A stretch of 32,737 bases of DNA from Gordonia soli NBRC 108243 (lineage in GTDB: Bacteria; Actinomycetota; Actinomycetes; Mycobacteriales; Mycobacteriaceae), in contig NZ_BANX01000029.1 in NCBI RefSeq assembly GCF_000334455.1, forward strand, positions 1 to 32,737. The letters are read 5' to 3'. The translations under genes were made by a program, and so were the position numbers. Shown in pieces: positions 1 to 9,576 of this stretch; positions within the stretch are counted from its first letter, which is position 1; each line of letters begins with the position of its first letter. Below the pieces are notes generated by a model. The model did not search any database. It worked only from the letters and a program-made list of their open reading frames with translations, and had not been told where the DNA came from.

Positions 1-1242
<1,242 letters not shown>

Positions 1243-1318
1243 GTTTCCAGGGTAAACGCGCCCTCCGACAATCGTGTTCCCGCGAGCGCGGGCCCACCGC
1301 AACCGATACTGTCGGCGG

Positions 1319-1858
1319 GTGACAGCCCATCCCCCCAAACGCGAGGTCTTCGATGTGGCCGCCGGCGTCAACATCGACAACAAGGGGTTCGTGCGCACCG
1401 TCGAGGCCTACGAGGTCACGCCGTACGGGCTGTACATGAACCGCACCGCGGACCACCCACGGTTCGAACGCCTGGAATCGTGGCTGATCCCCGAGCTCGG
1501 TCTCCGCGCCAACATCTTCCACTACCTCGACGGCTACCGCGCGGGTCAGCGCCTCTATCTCGACATCGGCGAGTTCAGCGGACCGGACGAGGACGGTCGC
1601 TGGCATGCGGTCGACTGGTACCTCGACCTGGTCGACCACCCTGGTTCGCCGCTACGGCTGATCGATGTCGACGACCTCCTGGAGGCGGTCGGCGCCGACG
1701 AACTCTCCGCCGCCGACGCCGAGACCGCGGTGGGCATCGCCACCCGGGCTCTGGTGGGCGCCGCCGAATGCGGCCACGACGTCCAGCGCTGGCTCGAGCG
1801 GGAGTGCGGAGGTCCGGTGTTCTGGCTCGATCGCCCCCGCGCCCCGGCGGTCCCCTGA
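1319..1858 (+). CDS. DUF402 family protein (Rv1632c-like)
   Basis: A 179-residue protein of the DUF402 (FomD-like) family. Some members are nucleotide diphosphatases or phosphohydrolases, but the role of this actinobacterial branch is not established. Seen: a central block [10 protein letters not shown] followed by acidic [10 protein letters not shown], consistent with the family's acidic metal-binding C-terminal half. The GTG at 1319 is preferred because it follows the divergent uvrB start closely and begins [13 protein letters not shown]; an in-frame ATG at 1274 would add 15 basic residues that look like upstream DNA. It sits alone on the plus strand between minus-strand uvrB and coaE, as Rv1632c does. 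The family assignment comes from the motif pattern and synteny. Confidence 0.8.
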   Translation: MTAHPPKREVFDVAAGVNIDNKGFVRTVEAYEVTPYGLYMNRTADHPRFERLESWLIPELGLRANIFHYLDGYRAGQRLYLDIGEFSGPDEDGRWHAVDWYLDLVDHPGSPLRLIDVDDLLEAVGADELSAADAETAVGIATRALVGAAECGHDVQRWLERECGGPVFWLDRPRAPAVP

Positions 1859-1860
1859 CA

Positions 1861-1887
1861 GGCGACCCGCCCGTGCGGGTTGTCGCC
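1861..1887. terminator. Hairpin between convergent DUF402 and coaE genes
   Basis: GGCGACCCGC and GCGGGTTGTCGCC pair with a 2-nt bulge around a CCGT loop. It lies in the 68-nt gap between two convergent stop codons, so it could serve both genes. There is no clear T-tract. Confidence 0.4.
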
Positions 1888-1926
1888 CGAACCCGCGGAT
1901 GCGCAGCGCACGGTCGTGGCCACCAG

Positions 1927-3114
1927 TCAGGTCGTCGACGCCTTCCAGTCCGCGACCCGGCGATGGGCGGCGTCGAACCATGGTTCCTTGGCCTCCACAT
2001 AGCGGTCCGGGTCGCCGTCGCTCGCGGCCAGCGCGGTCCGTTTGACCTCCGCGTATTCGGCTCGCGCGGACGGGTCCGACCGTAGCCAGTCACGGAAGTC
2101 CAGTGCGAATGCCTGCCCCGGGCTGCCCGCGGCGCGAATGTGGATGTTGGCCGGCCGACCCGGGTCGGCTGATGCGTGGAACCGCTTGCGCCACCGCGTC
2201 TCATCCGTACCACCGATGGCCGGCTCGGGCTTCGCGTTGTCCCGGTCGATACTCGTGACCTGCGGGAATCCACCGACGGTCAACGCCTCGGACAGCGAGG
2301 CGGTGTCCTCGAGATCGGCCACGGTGATCTGGATGTCGATGACAGGCTTCGCGAGGAGATCCGGGACAGCCGTCGAGCCCACGTGGTCGATGGCGACGGC
2401 TCGGTCGCCGGCCAGCACCCACAGGCGTGCGACCAACCGGTCGGCGATCGCGCCCCACTCCGGGTCCGGGTCCGTGAGCTCGAGGGGAACTGCCGCGGGG
2501 CGGCGTTCGCGCACGTTGCGCTCGAAGGGCACCAGCCGATCGGTCCACAACTGCGCAGCAGCACCTTCGAGGGTCTGCGGATCCCCGGAGTTGTCCAGCC
2601 AGACATCGGCGACCGCGCGGCGCTGCTCGACACTCGCCTGCGCAGCGATCCGAGCCCGGGCGTCGTTCGCATCCATCCCGCGCAGCGACGTCAGTCGCTC
2701 GAGTCGAACCCGCTCGTCGGCGTGCACGATCACGACGAGGTGGAACAGCGGCGCCAGATTGCCCTCGACGAGAAGGGGGATGTCCTGGATGACGATCGCG
2801 TCGTCGGGTGCGGCCTCGACGAGCTCCTGGGTGCGCGCCCCGACCAGGGGGTGGGTGATGGAGTTCAGCGTCTGTCGCGACTCCTCGTCGGCGAATGCCT
2901 TGGCCGCCAGCGCCGGTCGATCAAGGGAACCGTCGTCGGCCAGGATCGATTCGCCGAACGCCTCGACGAGGGCAGCGAGACCAGGGGTGCCTGGCTCCAC
3001 CACTTCGCGCGCGATGCGGTCGGCATCCACCAGATGCCCACCACGCTCGGCGAATGCCTTCGCAACAGTCGATTTCCCTGCGCCGATACCTCCGGACAAC
3101 CCCAGCCTGATCAC
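1927..3114 (-). CDS. coaE: Dephospho-CoA kinase fused to GrpB/UPF0157 domain
   Basis: CoaE phosphorylates the 3'-hydroxyl of dephospho-CoA, the last step of CoA synthesis, in the cytoplasm. The protein is 395 residues, twice the usual CoaE. Residues 1-200 are the kinase with P-loop GGIGAGKS (8-15), the DADRIAREVV substrate segment (about 30-39) and a lid-region RLTSLRGM (about 140-147). From about 208 on is a GrpB/UPF0157 domain with the signature DHVGSTAVPDLLAKPVIDI (about 243-261); this fold belongs to the nucleotidyltransferase superfamily. The same fusion is known for mycobacterial CoaE (Rv1631). The GTG at 3114 starts directly before the P-loop strand. The TetR gene ends 21 nt upstream on the same strand, so the two may be co-transcribed. 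The role of the GrpB half is unknown. Confidence 0.95.
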   Translation of the reverse strand: MIRLGLSGGIGAGKSTVAKAFAERGGHLVDADRIAREVVEPGTPGLAALVEAFGESILADDGSLDRPALAAKAFADEESRQTLNSITHPLVGARTQELVEAAPDDAIVIQDIPLLVEGNLAPLFHLVVIVHADERVRLERLTSLRGMDANDARARIAAQASVEQRRAVADVWLDNSGDPQTLEGAAAQLWTDRLVPFERNVRERRPAAVPLELTDPDPEWGAIADRLVARLWVLAGDRAVAIDHVGSTAVPDLLAKPVIDIQITVADLEDTASLSEALTVGGFPQVTSIDRDNAKPEPAIGGTDETRWRKRFHASADPGRPANIHIRAAGSPGQAFALDFRDWLRSDPSARAEYAEVKRTALAASDGDPDRYVEAKEPWFDAAHRRVADWKASTT

Positions 3115-3135
3115 CCGACCAGTGTGGCAAACGCC

Positions 3136-3939
3136 TCACCGCCGTGCGTCGGTACCGTGCCCCATCTGTCGCTCGATGCCGTCGAGGAGACGTTCAAGAC
3201 CGAATTCGAAGGCGACGTCGGCGTCGCCGGGAGCCTGGAACCGCTCACCCACCGCACTGCCGACCCGGTTGCCGAGCGGGAATGCGTCGGCAGGCATCAC
3301 CTCGCCCAGGATCGGCGCCACCGCCTCCCACCACTCGAGGTCGGTGGTGCCGCTGGCCGCACGGGTGCGCTCGGCCTCGATCCGCACCCGCGCGTTCCCC
3401 GTCGCGAAGGCCTGCAGGACGGCCACCACGCTGTCCATGTCGAGGTCGTCGAGACCCACGCCGTCGACGGCAGCCAGGTGCCGCTCGTACCGAGCAGAGA
3501 GGTGGGGTCCGATCGACGGTCGCCACATGGCCACGTCGAGGAGCCACGGGTGTCGCACCGCTTCGTCGCGGAACTGGTGTGCGATCGCCGCCATCCGGTC
3601 TCGCAGAGGTGCCGACATGTCGATCGGATCGTCTTCGGCCGCAACCTCGTCGACCATGAGGGCGGTCAGTGCGTCCTTGCTGGGGACGTAGGTGTACAGG
3701 CTCATCGGTCCGAGCCCGAGGTCGTCGGCCACGCCGCGGATGGAGACCTTCGACAAGCCGTCCCGATCGGCGATCGCGATCGCCGCGGCCACGACCTCGT
3801 CGACGCTGACCCGCGGGCGCGGTCCCCGCCGACCCCGCGCACCCGGTCCGTGGTCGTCATCGACGATCGTGTGGCGCCACAGCAGCCGGACGATCCGACG
3901 CAGGTCGTCGTCGGAGGTCCGGTCGGGATCGCTGGTCAC
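3136..3939 (-). CDS. TetR/AcrR-family transcriptional regulator
   Basis: A 267-residue DNA-binding regulator. Seen: an N-terminal extension of about 40 residues (RGRRGPRPRVS), then a TetR helix-turn-helix at about 48-92 with VSIRGVADDLGLGPMSLYTYVPSKDAL split around the recognition helix. The C-terminal half looks like the tetracycline-repressor-type ligand domain (LDDLDMDSVVAVLQAFATGNAR), which suggests a small-molecule ligand, but the ligand cannot be read. The start is GTG at 3939. It ends 21 nt before coaE and could share its transcript. The usual target would be itself or a neighbour; no operator was identified. Confidence 0.88.
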   Translation of the reverse strand: MTSDPDRTSDDDLRRIVRLLWRHTIVDDDHGPGARGRRGPRPRVSVDEVVAAAIAIADRDGLSKVSIRGVADDLGLGPMSLYTYVPSKDALTALMVDEVAAEDDPIDMSAPLRDRMAAIAHQFRDEAVRHPWLLDVAMWRPSIGPHLSARYERHLAAVDGVGLDDLDMDSVVAVLQAFATGNARVRIEAERTRAASGTTDLEWWEAVAPILGEVMPADAFPLGNRVGSAVGERFQAPGDADVAFEFGLERLLDGIERQMGHGTDARR

Positions 3940-3958
3940 GACTCGAGCCTACGACCAA

Positions 3959-3999
3959 CGCCTCGCCCGCCCCGGAGGACACCGGGTGTGGGCGAGGCG
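3959..3999 (-). terminator. Terminator after aztD-like gene
   Basis: Perfect 10-bp inverted repeat CGCCTCGCCC / GGGCGAGGCG with a 21-nt loop that contains a nested CCGG pairing. It begins 29 nt downstream of the aztD-like stop and lies before the TetR gene on the same strand, thus separating the two transcription units. No T-tract is present, as is common in actinobacteria. Confidence 0.55.
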
Positions 4000-4027
4000 C
4001 TGGGTCGGGTGAGACGCGGGTGAGAAC

Positions 4028-5278
4028 TCAGCCGGTGACTCCGGTCAGCTCGATGGTCGGGTGCGGCAGGGTCGCCGATGCCTTCTTCTCACCGGTCCGC
4101 AGATCGACCGCCGTCAGGCTCTTCGCCGCCGGATCGCTCACGTAGGCGATCCCTTCCTGCACATGCAGATTGGGCATCGCCGACTGCCACTCGTCGGGTT
4201 CGGTCCATGCGCCGATGACCTGGTGGCGCGCAGTCACCTGAGCGGTCGCCGGATCGATCACGTACAGCGCGCCGTCGGTTCCCAGGATGACGGCCTCCCC
4301 CGCCGATCCACGATCCAGCGACCGGAAACTGTAGCTCGCCGGGAATGGCACGATGCGCAGCTGTCCGGTCCGGGTGTCGGTCAGTGAGAAGCGGTTCGGG
4401 CGCTCCAGGTCGGCGTTCTCGTCGGTCTTGTAGTCGCCGAGAACGATCGGTGAGGCCTCCGAGCCTGCTTGGTTGCCGATCCGGCCGTAGCCGTCCGGGC
4501 TAGCGATCTTGCGGATCTCGTTGCCGCGCACGATCAGGATGCCGTCCTGGCACCCGAAGGTGAGCACACCGTCCGCCGCGGCCGCCTCACCGTGGACGGC
4601 TGGGCACTCGGCACTGCGCGCGATCTCCTTGCGGTTCCGGTCGAGGATCGCGATGCCGGTGCGACTCTCCTCGTTGCCCACCGTCACAACGGTGGAGCCA
4701 TCGGCCCGCGCTACGGCGACCCCGTGGTGTGGCTCGGGGACGGTGAAGCTGGCGGCCTTGGCGTTGCCGCGTAGCAGTTCGGCCGGTTCGACGACGTCGA
4801 CCTCGCCGGTCCCGTCGCTGAACAAGGTGATCCGCGAGTCGTGCGGCACCACGTGGCCCGGCTCGGCACCGCCGAATCGCATGTCGGTCAGGGCCGGAGT
4901 CGAGGTGTAGTGGTGGCCGTGATCGCCGTGCTGACGGGTCCAGGTCCCCAGATCCAGGACGCGGAAGCCCTCGGACTCGGAGACGAACGCGTGGCGGCCG
5001 TTGTCCGCGCTGTTCAGACGGATGAACCCCTCCATGGGGAGGTCGGCGACCTGCTCGAGGTTCTCGGCGTCGACCACCAGCACGCCACCGTCGTAGCTGA
5101 GGGCCAGCCGGGGTGTGGCGCTCTGCTGTTCCACCGCAGCCGCGGCGCTGCTCGACGCGGCTGCGGAATCGTCGGTCGCGTCGGTACCGCAGGCCACCAG
5201 GGCAGCAGGGAGCACCGCGACGAGCGCGACCGTCTTCTTCAGATTTGTCCGAATTCGTTGCACCCGAAGAGTCAACAT
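4028..5278 (-). CDS. aztD: AztD-like zinc metallochaperone lipoprotein
   Basis: A 416-residue exported protein resembling AztD, the extracytoplasmic zinc chaperone that hands zinc to the AztC solute-binding protein of the AztABC importer. Seen: basic N-terminus and hydrophobic segment ending in lipobox LVAC (Cys30), a Ser/Ala linker, then a beta-propeller-like body with repeated LVVD, VLDL, AILDRN and YVIDPATAQV strands. A histidine cluster HGDHGHH at 117-123 matches the family metal site; further His residues (EPHHG, AVHGE) follow. The ATG at 5278 is chosen because it gives a good signal peptide and lies 2 nt from a Zur-like palindrome; a GTG at 5263 is possible. There is no Shine-Dalgarno, so the message may be leaderless. 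No aztABC genes are in the window. Family call from motifs, not a search. Confidence 0.75.
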   Translation of the reverse strand: MLTLRVQRIRTNLKKTVALVAVLPAALVACGTDATDDSAAASSSAAAAVEQQSATPRLALSYDGGVLVVDAENLEQVADLPMEGFIRLNSADNGRHAFVSESEGFRVLDLGTWTRQHGDHGHHYTSTPALTDMRFGGAEPGHVVPHDSRITLFSDGTGEVDVVEPAELLRGNAKAASFTVPEPHHGVAVARADGSTVVTVGNEESRTGIAILDRNRKEIARSAECPAVHGEAAAADGVLTFGCQDGILIVRGNEIRKIASPDGYGRIGNQAGSEASPIVLGDYKTDENADLERPNRFSLTDTRTGQLRIVPFPASYSFRSLDRGSAGEAVILGTDGALYVIDPATAQVTARHQVIGAWTEPDEWQSAMPNLHVQEGIAYVSDPAAKSLTAVDLRTGEKKASATLPHPTIELTGVTG

Positions 5279-5280
5279 GT

Positions 5281-5301
5281 TGTTGAAAATTATTGTCAAC
5301 A
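5281..5301 (-). promoter_or_regulatory. Putative Zur box overlapping the aztD-like promoter
   Basis: 21-bp near-perfect palindrome with TGTTGA / TCAACA arms around an AAT-A-ATT core; only one symmetric pair mismatches. This resembles actinobacterial Zur sites (core AATnATT inside TGA/TCA arms). On the minus strand a TANNNT -10 element (TAATTT, 5292-5287) lies inside it, with the ATG of the zinc chaperone 8 nt further on. Zur binding here would block a leaderless promoter. The same site lies about 100 nt upstream of the divergent helicase gene. Confidence 0.65.
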
Positions 5302-5399
5302 GGGCATGAATCGCCGCGTACTCGACTTTAATTACGTACGGTGTACGATGGCTGATTCGCCGACCGAACGGGGTAGCCCTGAGCACGCAAGCCACGTAC

Positions 5400-7160
5400 T
5401 TGTCCGACCTCCACCTGTTCGCTCTCTGGTCGTCGCACCACGAGGACGACCCGAACAGACCCCATCGCTTCCGCATCGCCGTACCCGATGGCCCCGACCT
5501 CACGGTCCGGAGCATCGCGTGCGACCTCGTCGACACCGAGGGGCTCCGCACGCTCGACGTGATCTCGTCGCCGTCTCTGCTGGCATGGCGGAACCGTGCC
5601 GTCGAAGGCGGCGGTGGTGCGCCCGCAGCTCTGCCCGTGGCCGCCTATGCCGAGGTCGACCCGACCGGCACCGCGATCACCTCCCCCGCTCACGCCATGC
5701 ATGTCTTCGACGCGACGTCGGAATTGGAGAGCGATCTGCGATGGCCGGACCCGGTCCGCCCGCGCCCCTATCAGATTCGTGGAATCCAATGGCTCGCCGA
5801 GACCGTCGACGTCCACGGAGGCGCGCTGCTCGCCGACGAGATGGGGCTCGGGAAGACGCTCCAGGCGATCGGACTCCTCCGGCTACGGGGCGGAGACGGA
5901 CCGCAGCTGGTCGTCTGCCCGAAGAGTTTGATCAGCAACTGGATTCGGGAGATCTCGCGATTCGCACCGGAACTCACACCGACGACCGATCCGTCGGAAC
6001 GCGGCAAGGGTGTGGTCGTGGTGATCTCGTACCCGATCCTCCGGACCAGATCGCGCGGTGACCATGCCACGCAGTCTGTCGACGTCACGCGGGACGACGA
6101 CGTCACCTGGGCCACTGTGGTCTTCGACGAGGCGCACGCGCTCAAGAACCCCCGGACCCAGGTCGCCCGAGCGGCTCGTGACGTGTCGGCCGAGGCCCGG
6201 GTCGCCCTGACCGGGACACCGGTGGAGAACGATCTGGACGAGCTCTGGGCGATCCTGCGCGCCGTGACACCCCGCCTGTTCCCACATCGGGCGGTGTTCC
6301 GACGGCGGTTCAGCAAGGCCGTCGCCGCGGGTGATGCCGGTGCCGTCGACCGCCTACGGGTGGCAGTGGCCCCGGTGATGCTGGCGCGCAGCAAGACCCA
6401 GGTTGCTTCTGCACTCCCGCCCAAGATCGACAACCCGGTGCTGTGCGACCTCACCGCGGAGCAGGCCGACCTCTACGATCGCCATCTCGCTGCGATCACC
6501 GACGACGGGTTCGGGACCGGCGTCGGGCGACACGGCCGGATTCTGGCAACGCTGACCCGGCTCAAGCAGATCTGCAATCACCCGGCGCTCGTGACCGGCG
6601 ATTCTGCGGAGACCGCCGGGCGATCCGGAAAGCTGGACATCTGCACGGACGTCCTGCGCGACAACATGGACCGCGATGCGCCGACCCTGGTGTTCACGCA
6701 GTATCGGAAGACCGGGGAACTGTTGCGGCGCCACCTCACCGGGCACCTCGCACTGGACATCCCCTTCTATCACGGCGGTCTCGTCGCCGCGATACGCGAG
6801 CAGATGGTCGACGGCTTCCAGGCCGGTACGACCGCACCGGTGATGATCATGAGCCTCAAGGCGGGCGGTGTCGGGCTCACGCTCACGCGGGCGTGCGATG
6901 TCATCCACTTCGACAGATGGTGGAACCCCGCAGTCGAGTCGCAGGCATCGGACCGGGTGCATCGTATCGGCCAACGACGCCCGGTGACGATCACGACCCT
7001 GACCACCGCCACGACGGTGGAGGAGCACATCGCGACGATGCACGTCCGGAAGTCCGCGATCGGGACGCACGCCGGGGACAACTCGATGATCGCCGAGCTG
7101 GCGGCGATGAGTGATCGACGACTGATCGAGATCCTGGAACGTTCGCGAGGTGACCGATGA
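5400..7160 (+). CDS. SNF2-family DEAD/DEAH-box helicase
   Basis: A 586-residue SNF2-type (superfamily 2) ATPase, expected to translocate on double-stranded DNA. Seen in order: motif I DEMGLGKTLQAIGLL (about 140-155), Ia LVVCPKSLISNW, motif II FDEAHALKNP, motif III ALTGTPVEND, then the C-terminal RecA lobe with IV LVFTQYRKTGELL, V KAGGVGLTLTRACDVIHFD and VI QASDRVHRIGQRRPV. All catalytic residues are present. The N-terminal 120 residues are a variable domain. The start is uncertain: TTG at 5400 is the first ordinary start, but CTG at 5379 would give a plausible LSTQATYLSDL N-terminus. The stop overlaps the next gene in ATGA, so the two are translationally coupled. The SWIM-domain partner suggests a DNA repair/recombination complex (inference). 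Confidence 0.9.
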   Translation: MSDLHLFALWSSHHEDDPNRPHRFRIAVPDGPDLTVRSIACDLVDTEGLRTLDVISSPSLLAWRNRAVEGGGGAPAALPVAAYAEVDPTGTAITSPAHAMHVFDATSELESDLRWPDPVRPRPYQIRGIQWLAETVDVHGGALLADEMGLGKTLQAIGLLRLRGGDGPQLVVCPKSLISNWIREISRFAPELTPTTDPSERGKGVVVVISYPILRTRSRGDHATQSVDVTRDDDVTWATVVFDEAHALKNPRTQVARAARDVSAEARVALTGTPVENDLDELWAILRAVTPRLFPHRAVFRRRFSKAVAAGDAGAVDRLRVAVAPVMLARSKTQVASALPPKIDNPVLCDLTAEQADLYDRHLAAITDDGFGTGVGRHGRILATLTRLKQICNHPALVTGDSAETAGRSGKLDICTDVLRDNMDRDAPTLVFTQYRKTGELLRRHLTGHLALDIPFYHGGLVAAIREQMVDGFQAGTTAPVMIMSLKAGGVGLTLTRACDVIHFDRWWNPAVESQASDRVHRIGQRRPVTITTLTTATTVEEHIATMHVRKSAIGTHAGDNSMIAELAAMSDRRLIEILERSRGDR

Positions 7161-7702
7161 CTGGCGCCACAGCAGAATTCGGCTACACGCTCTGGGGCGC
7201 CGACATCGTGCGACTCGCCGAGCCGCTGTCCACTCGGCGACCCGACCCGCTGCTACCGCGGGCTCGCAGCCTCGCCCGCAACGGCGGCGTCACACTCGAT
7301 GTCGACGGTCGCGTCGTCGGCGCACGCGTCCATCGCGGCGGTGAGGCCTCGGTGACGCAGATCGAGTTCGTCCCGATGTCGCCGGCCGTCGCCGCGACAC
7401 TTCGCGAGCTCCTCGGTGCGCGCACCGACCCCGACGACGAGGCATACCGTGCATCGACCGCGGCCGGTCGGTCTCCGACCATCGTCCTGGACGCCGCGGA
7501 CTGCTCGTGCACGGCCCGGACCGACCGCTGCCTCCACGTCCTGGCCACCCTGTACGCACTCTCCCGTGCGGTGGACGAGCAGCCTCACCTCGCCCTGGCG
7601 CTGCAGGACTACTCCGCCCCTCGGGACACACCCACCGACGACGGCCCGCCGCCGAGGTGGATTCCGTTGTCTGCCGTGGACGTCGGGCACTACTGGTCCT
7701 GA
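7157..7702 (+). CDS. SWIM zinc-finger-like protein, partner of SNF2 helicase
   Basis: A 181-residue protein with a CxCx6CxH motif, DCSCTARTDRCLH (Cys116, Cys118, Cys125, His127), followed by the usual helix VLATLYALSRAVDEQP. This is the SWIM zinc-finger pattern, found beside or fused to SNF2 ATPases. It starts 4 nt inside the helicase stop (ATGA), implying a stoichiometric partner. The N-terminal 100 residues are beta-rich (GVTLDVDGRVVGARV), like the region preceding SWIM fingers in larger proteins. The exact role is unknown; DNA or protein binding for the helicase is likely. Confidence 0.8.
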   Translation: MTGATAEFGYTLWGADIVRLAEPLSTRRPDPLLPRARSLARNGGVTLDVDGRVVGARVHRGGEASVTQIEFVPMSPAVAATLRELLGARTDPDDEAYRASTAAGRSPTIVLDAADCSCTARTDRCLHVLATLYALSRAVDEQPHLALALQDYSAPRDTPTDDGPPPRWIPLSAVDVGHYWS

Positions 7703-7723
7703 TACGCCATCGTGCCTGATACG

Positions 7724-7760
7724 CCGAATGGCCCCTCTCCGTGGGAGAGGGGCCATTCGG
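7724..7760. terminator. Strong bidirectional terminator
   Basis: Perfect 17-bp stem CCGAATGGCCCCTCTCC pairing with its complement across a 3-nt GTG loop, located between the convergent SWIM-gene and rpsA stops (7702 and 7776). The decamer CTGATACGCC occurs twice just before it. Confidence 0.85.
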
Positions 7761-7775
7761 TTGTCAGATCAGATG

Positions 7776-9257
7776 TCAGGCGTTGCCGGACAGCTTCTCG
7801 CGCAGAGCAGCGAGCTGCTCGTCGCTGGCGAGCGATCCGCCGCCGCTGGACGACGACGAGGAAGACGACGAGGTGGACGAGCCACCGCGACCCTCCGACG
7901 CAGACGAGTAGTCCGACGGGGCCTTGTCGGCCTCGGCGGCCGCAGCCGCGAACTTCTCGATCTGTGCGGTGTGCAGCTTGTGGCGACGCTCGGCCTCGGC
8001 GTACCGGGCCTCCCATGCCTCACGCTGCGTCTCGAAGCCTTCGAGCCACTCGTTGGTGTCGGCGTCGAAGCCCTCGGGGAAGATGTAGTTCCCCTGCTCG
8101 TCGTAGCTGTCGGCCATGCCGTACTTCGACGGGTCGAACTCCTCGGTGTAGTCCTCGTTGGCCTGCTTGAGGCTCAGCGAGATCCGACGACGCTCGAGGT
8201 CGATGTCGATGACCTTGACCAGCGCATCGTCGCCGACGGACACGACCTGGTCGGGCACCTCGACGTGGCGCTCGGCCAGCTCCGAGATGTGCACCAGGCC
8301 CTCGATGCCCTCTTCGACACGGACGAACGCACCGAAGGGCACCAGCTTGGTGACCTTGCCGGGCACGATCTGGCCGATGGCGTGGGTCCGGGCGAACTGA
8401 CGCCACGGATCTTCCTGGGTCGCCTTCAGCGACAGCGAGACGCGCTCGCGATCCAGATCGACGTCGAGGACCTCGACGGTGACCTCGTCACCGACTGCCA
8501 CGACCTCGGACGGATGGTCGATGTGCTTCCAGGACAGCTCGGAGACGTGGACCAGACCGTCAACGCCGCCGAGATCGACGAACGCACCGAAGTTGACGAT
8601 GGAGGACACGACGCCCTTGCGGACCTGGCCCTTCTGCAGCTGGTGCAGGAACTCGCTGCGGACCTCGGACTGGGTCTGCTCGAGCCATGCACGACGCGAC
8701 AGGACCACGTTGTTGCGGTTCTTGTCGAGCTCGATGATCTTGGCCTCGATCTCCTTGCCGATGTACGGCTGGAGGTCGCGGACGCGACGCATCTCGACCA
8801 GCGAGGCGGGGAGGAAGCCGCGGAGCCCGATGTCCAGGATGAGGCCGCCCTTGACGACCTCGATGACGGTGCCCTTGACGGCCTCGTCCTTCTCCTTGAG
8901 CTGCTCGATGGTGCCCCAGGCACGCTCGTACTGAGCGCGCTTCTTGGACAGGATGAGGCGGCCTTCCTTGTCCTCCTTGGTGAGGACCAGGGCCTCGACC
9001 TCGTCACCGACGTTGACGACCTCGTTGGGGTCCACGTCGTGCTTGATCGACAGTTCGCGAGAAGGGATGACACCTTCGGTCTTGTAGCCGATGTCGAGCA
9101 GGACCTCGTCGCGGTCGACCTTGACGATGGTGCCTTCGACGATGTCGCCATCGTTGAAGTACTTGATCGTGGAGTCGATGGCGGCGAGGAAGTCCTCCGC
9201 CGAGCCGATGTCGTTGACGGCTACTTGAGGCGAGGAGGTGATGGTGGTGGGCGGCAT
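7776..9257 (-). CDS. rpsA: 30S ribosomal protein S1
   Basis: S1 binds mRNA on the 30S subunit. The protein is 493 residues with four S1 (OB-fold) repeats at about 36-105, 123-188, 209-277 and 294-363. The last two carry the classic NFGAFVDLGGVDGLVHVSEL and PFGAFVRVEEGIEGLVHISEL sequences. It is near-identical in the core to mycobacterial RpsA (481 residues in M. tuberculosis). The ATG at 9257 gives MPPTTITSSPQVAVNDIG, matching that family's start; GGAG lies about 11 nt upstream, rather far. The C-terminal tail differs from mycobacteria, with a Ser/Gly-rich stretch (GGSSTSSSSSSSSSGGG) before the conserved LASDEQLAALREKL end. Confidence 0.97.
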   Translation of the reverse strand: MPPTTITSSPQVAVNDIGSAEDFLAAIDSTIKYFNDGDIVEGTIVKVDRDEVLLDIGYKTEGVIPSRELSIKHDVDPNEVVNVGDEVEALVLTKEDKEGRLILSKKRAQYERAWGTIEQLKEKDEAVKGTVIEVVKGGLILDIGLRGFLPASLVEMRRVRDLQPYIGKEIEAKIIELDKNRNNVVLSRRAWLEQTQSEVRSEFLHQLQKGQVRKGVVSSIVNFGAFVDLGGVDGLVHVSELSWKHIDHPSEVVAVGDEVTVEVLDVDLDRERVSLSLKATQEDPWRQFARTHAIGQIVPGKVTKLVPFGAFVRVEEGIEGLVHISELAERHVEVPDQVVSVGDDALVKVIDIDLERRRISLSLKQANEDYTEEFDPSKYGMADSYDEQGNYIFPEGFDADTNEWLEGFETQREAWEARYAEAERRHKLHTAQIEKFAAAAAEADKAPSDYSSASEGRGGSSTSSSSSSSSSGGGSLASDEQLAALREKLSGNA

Positions 9258-9576
9258 ATGTTGAGTTGCTCCGGACAGCTGACTAGTAGGTACAGTTCGG
9301 GTTTGTCGGTACGACACGACCGATCGGCCGGATCAGCACCGGGAGTGCGAACATCCAGGTGACGACCCTCGTACCGAGGGCATGCAGAACCACGCGATAT
9401 CGAGCGCACGCGCGTGAGCAAGCGTACTCCAACGCCATTGCGCTGGGCAAATGCCTCCCGGTCCGGTCCGCCGAGCAGACGACAACAGCCGTAGACGACG
9501 CGGAGACGGCACCGCGCGACGGTGAGGGATCGCCGATCCGCCTCGCCCAGCCGTCGCCGAGATCCGAGGACCCCCG
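9258..9576. other. Intergenic region upstream of rpsA and the 2H phosphoesterase gene
   Basis: 319 nt between divergent start codons, so it must hold both promoters. I see a small hairpin CCCTCG-TAC-CGAGGG at 9366-9380 and no convincing -35/-10 pair. No conserved small ORF was recognised. Confidence 0.4.

Noticed and set aside
5379..5399. CTG start for the SNF2 helicase
   Set aside because: Gives a plausible N-terminus but CTG starts are rare; kept only as an alternative to TTG at 5400.
7724..7760. Inverted repeat as insertion-sequence end
   Set aside because: Tiny 3-nt loop, position between convergent stops and no transposase; a terminator explains it.
7416..9362. Long plus-strand frame opposite rpsA
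   Set aside because: Antisense mirror of the S1 repeats (Leu/Asp/Val-rich), no independent evidence for a gene.
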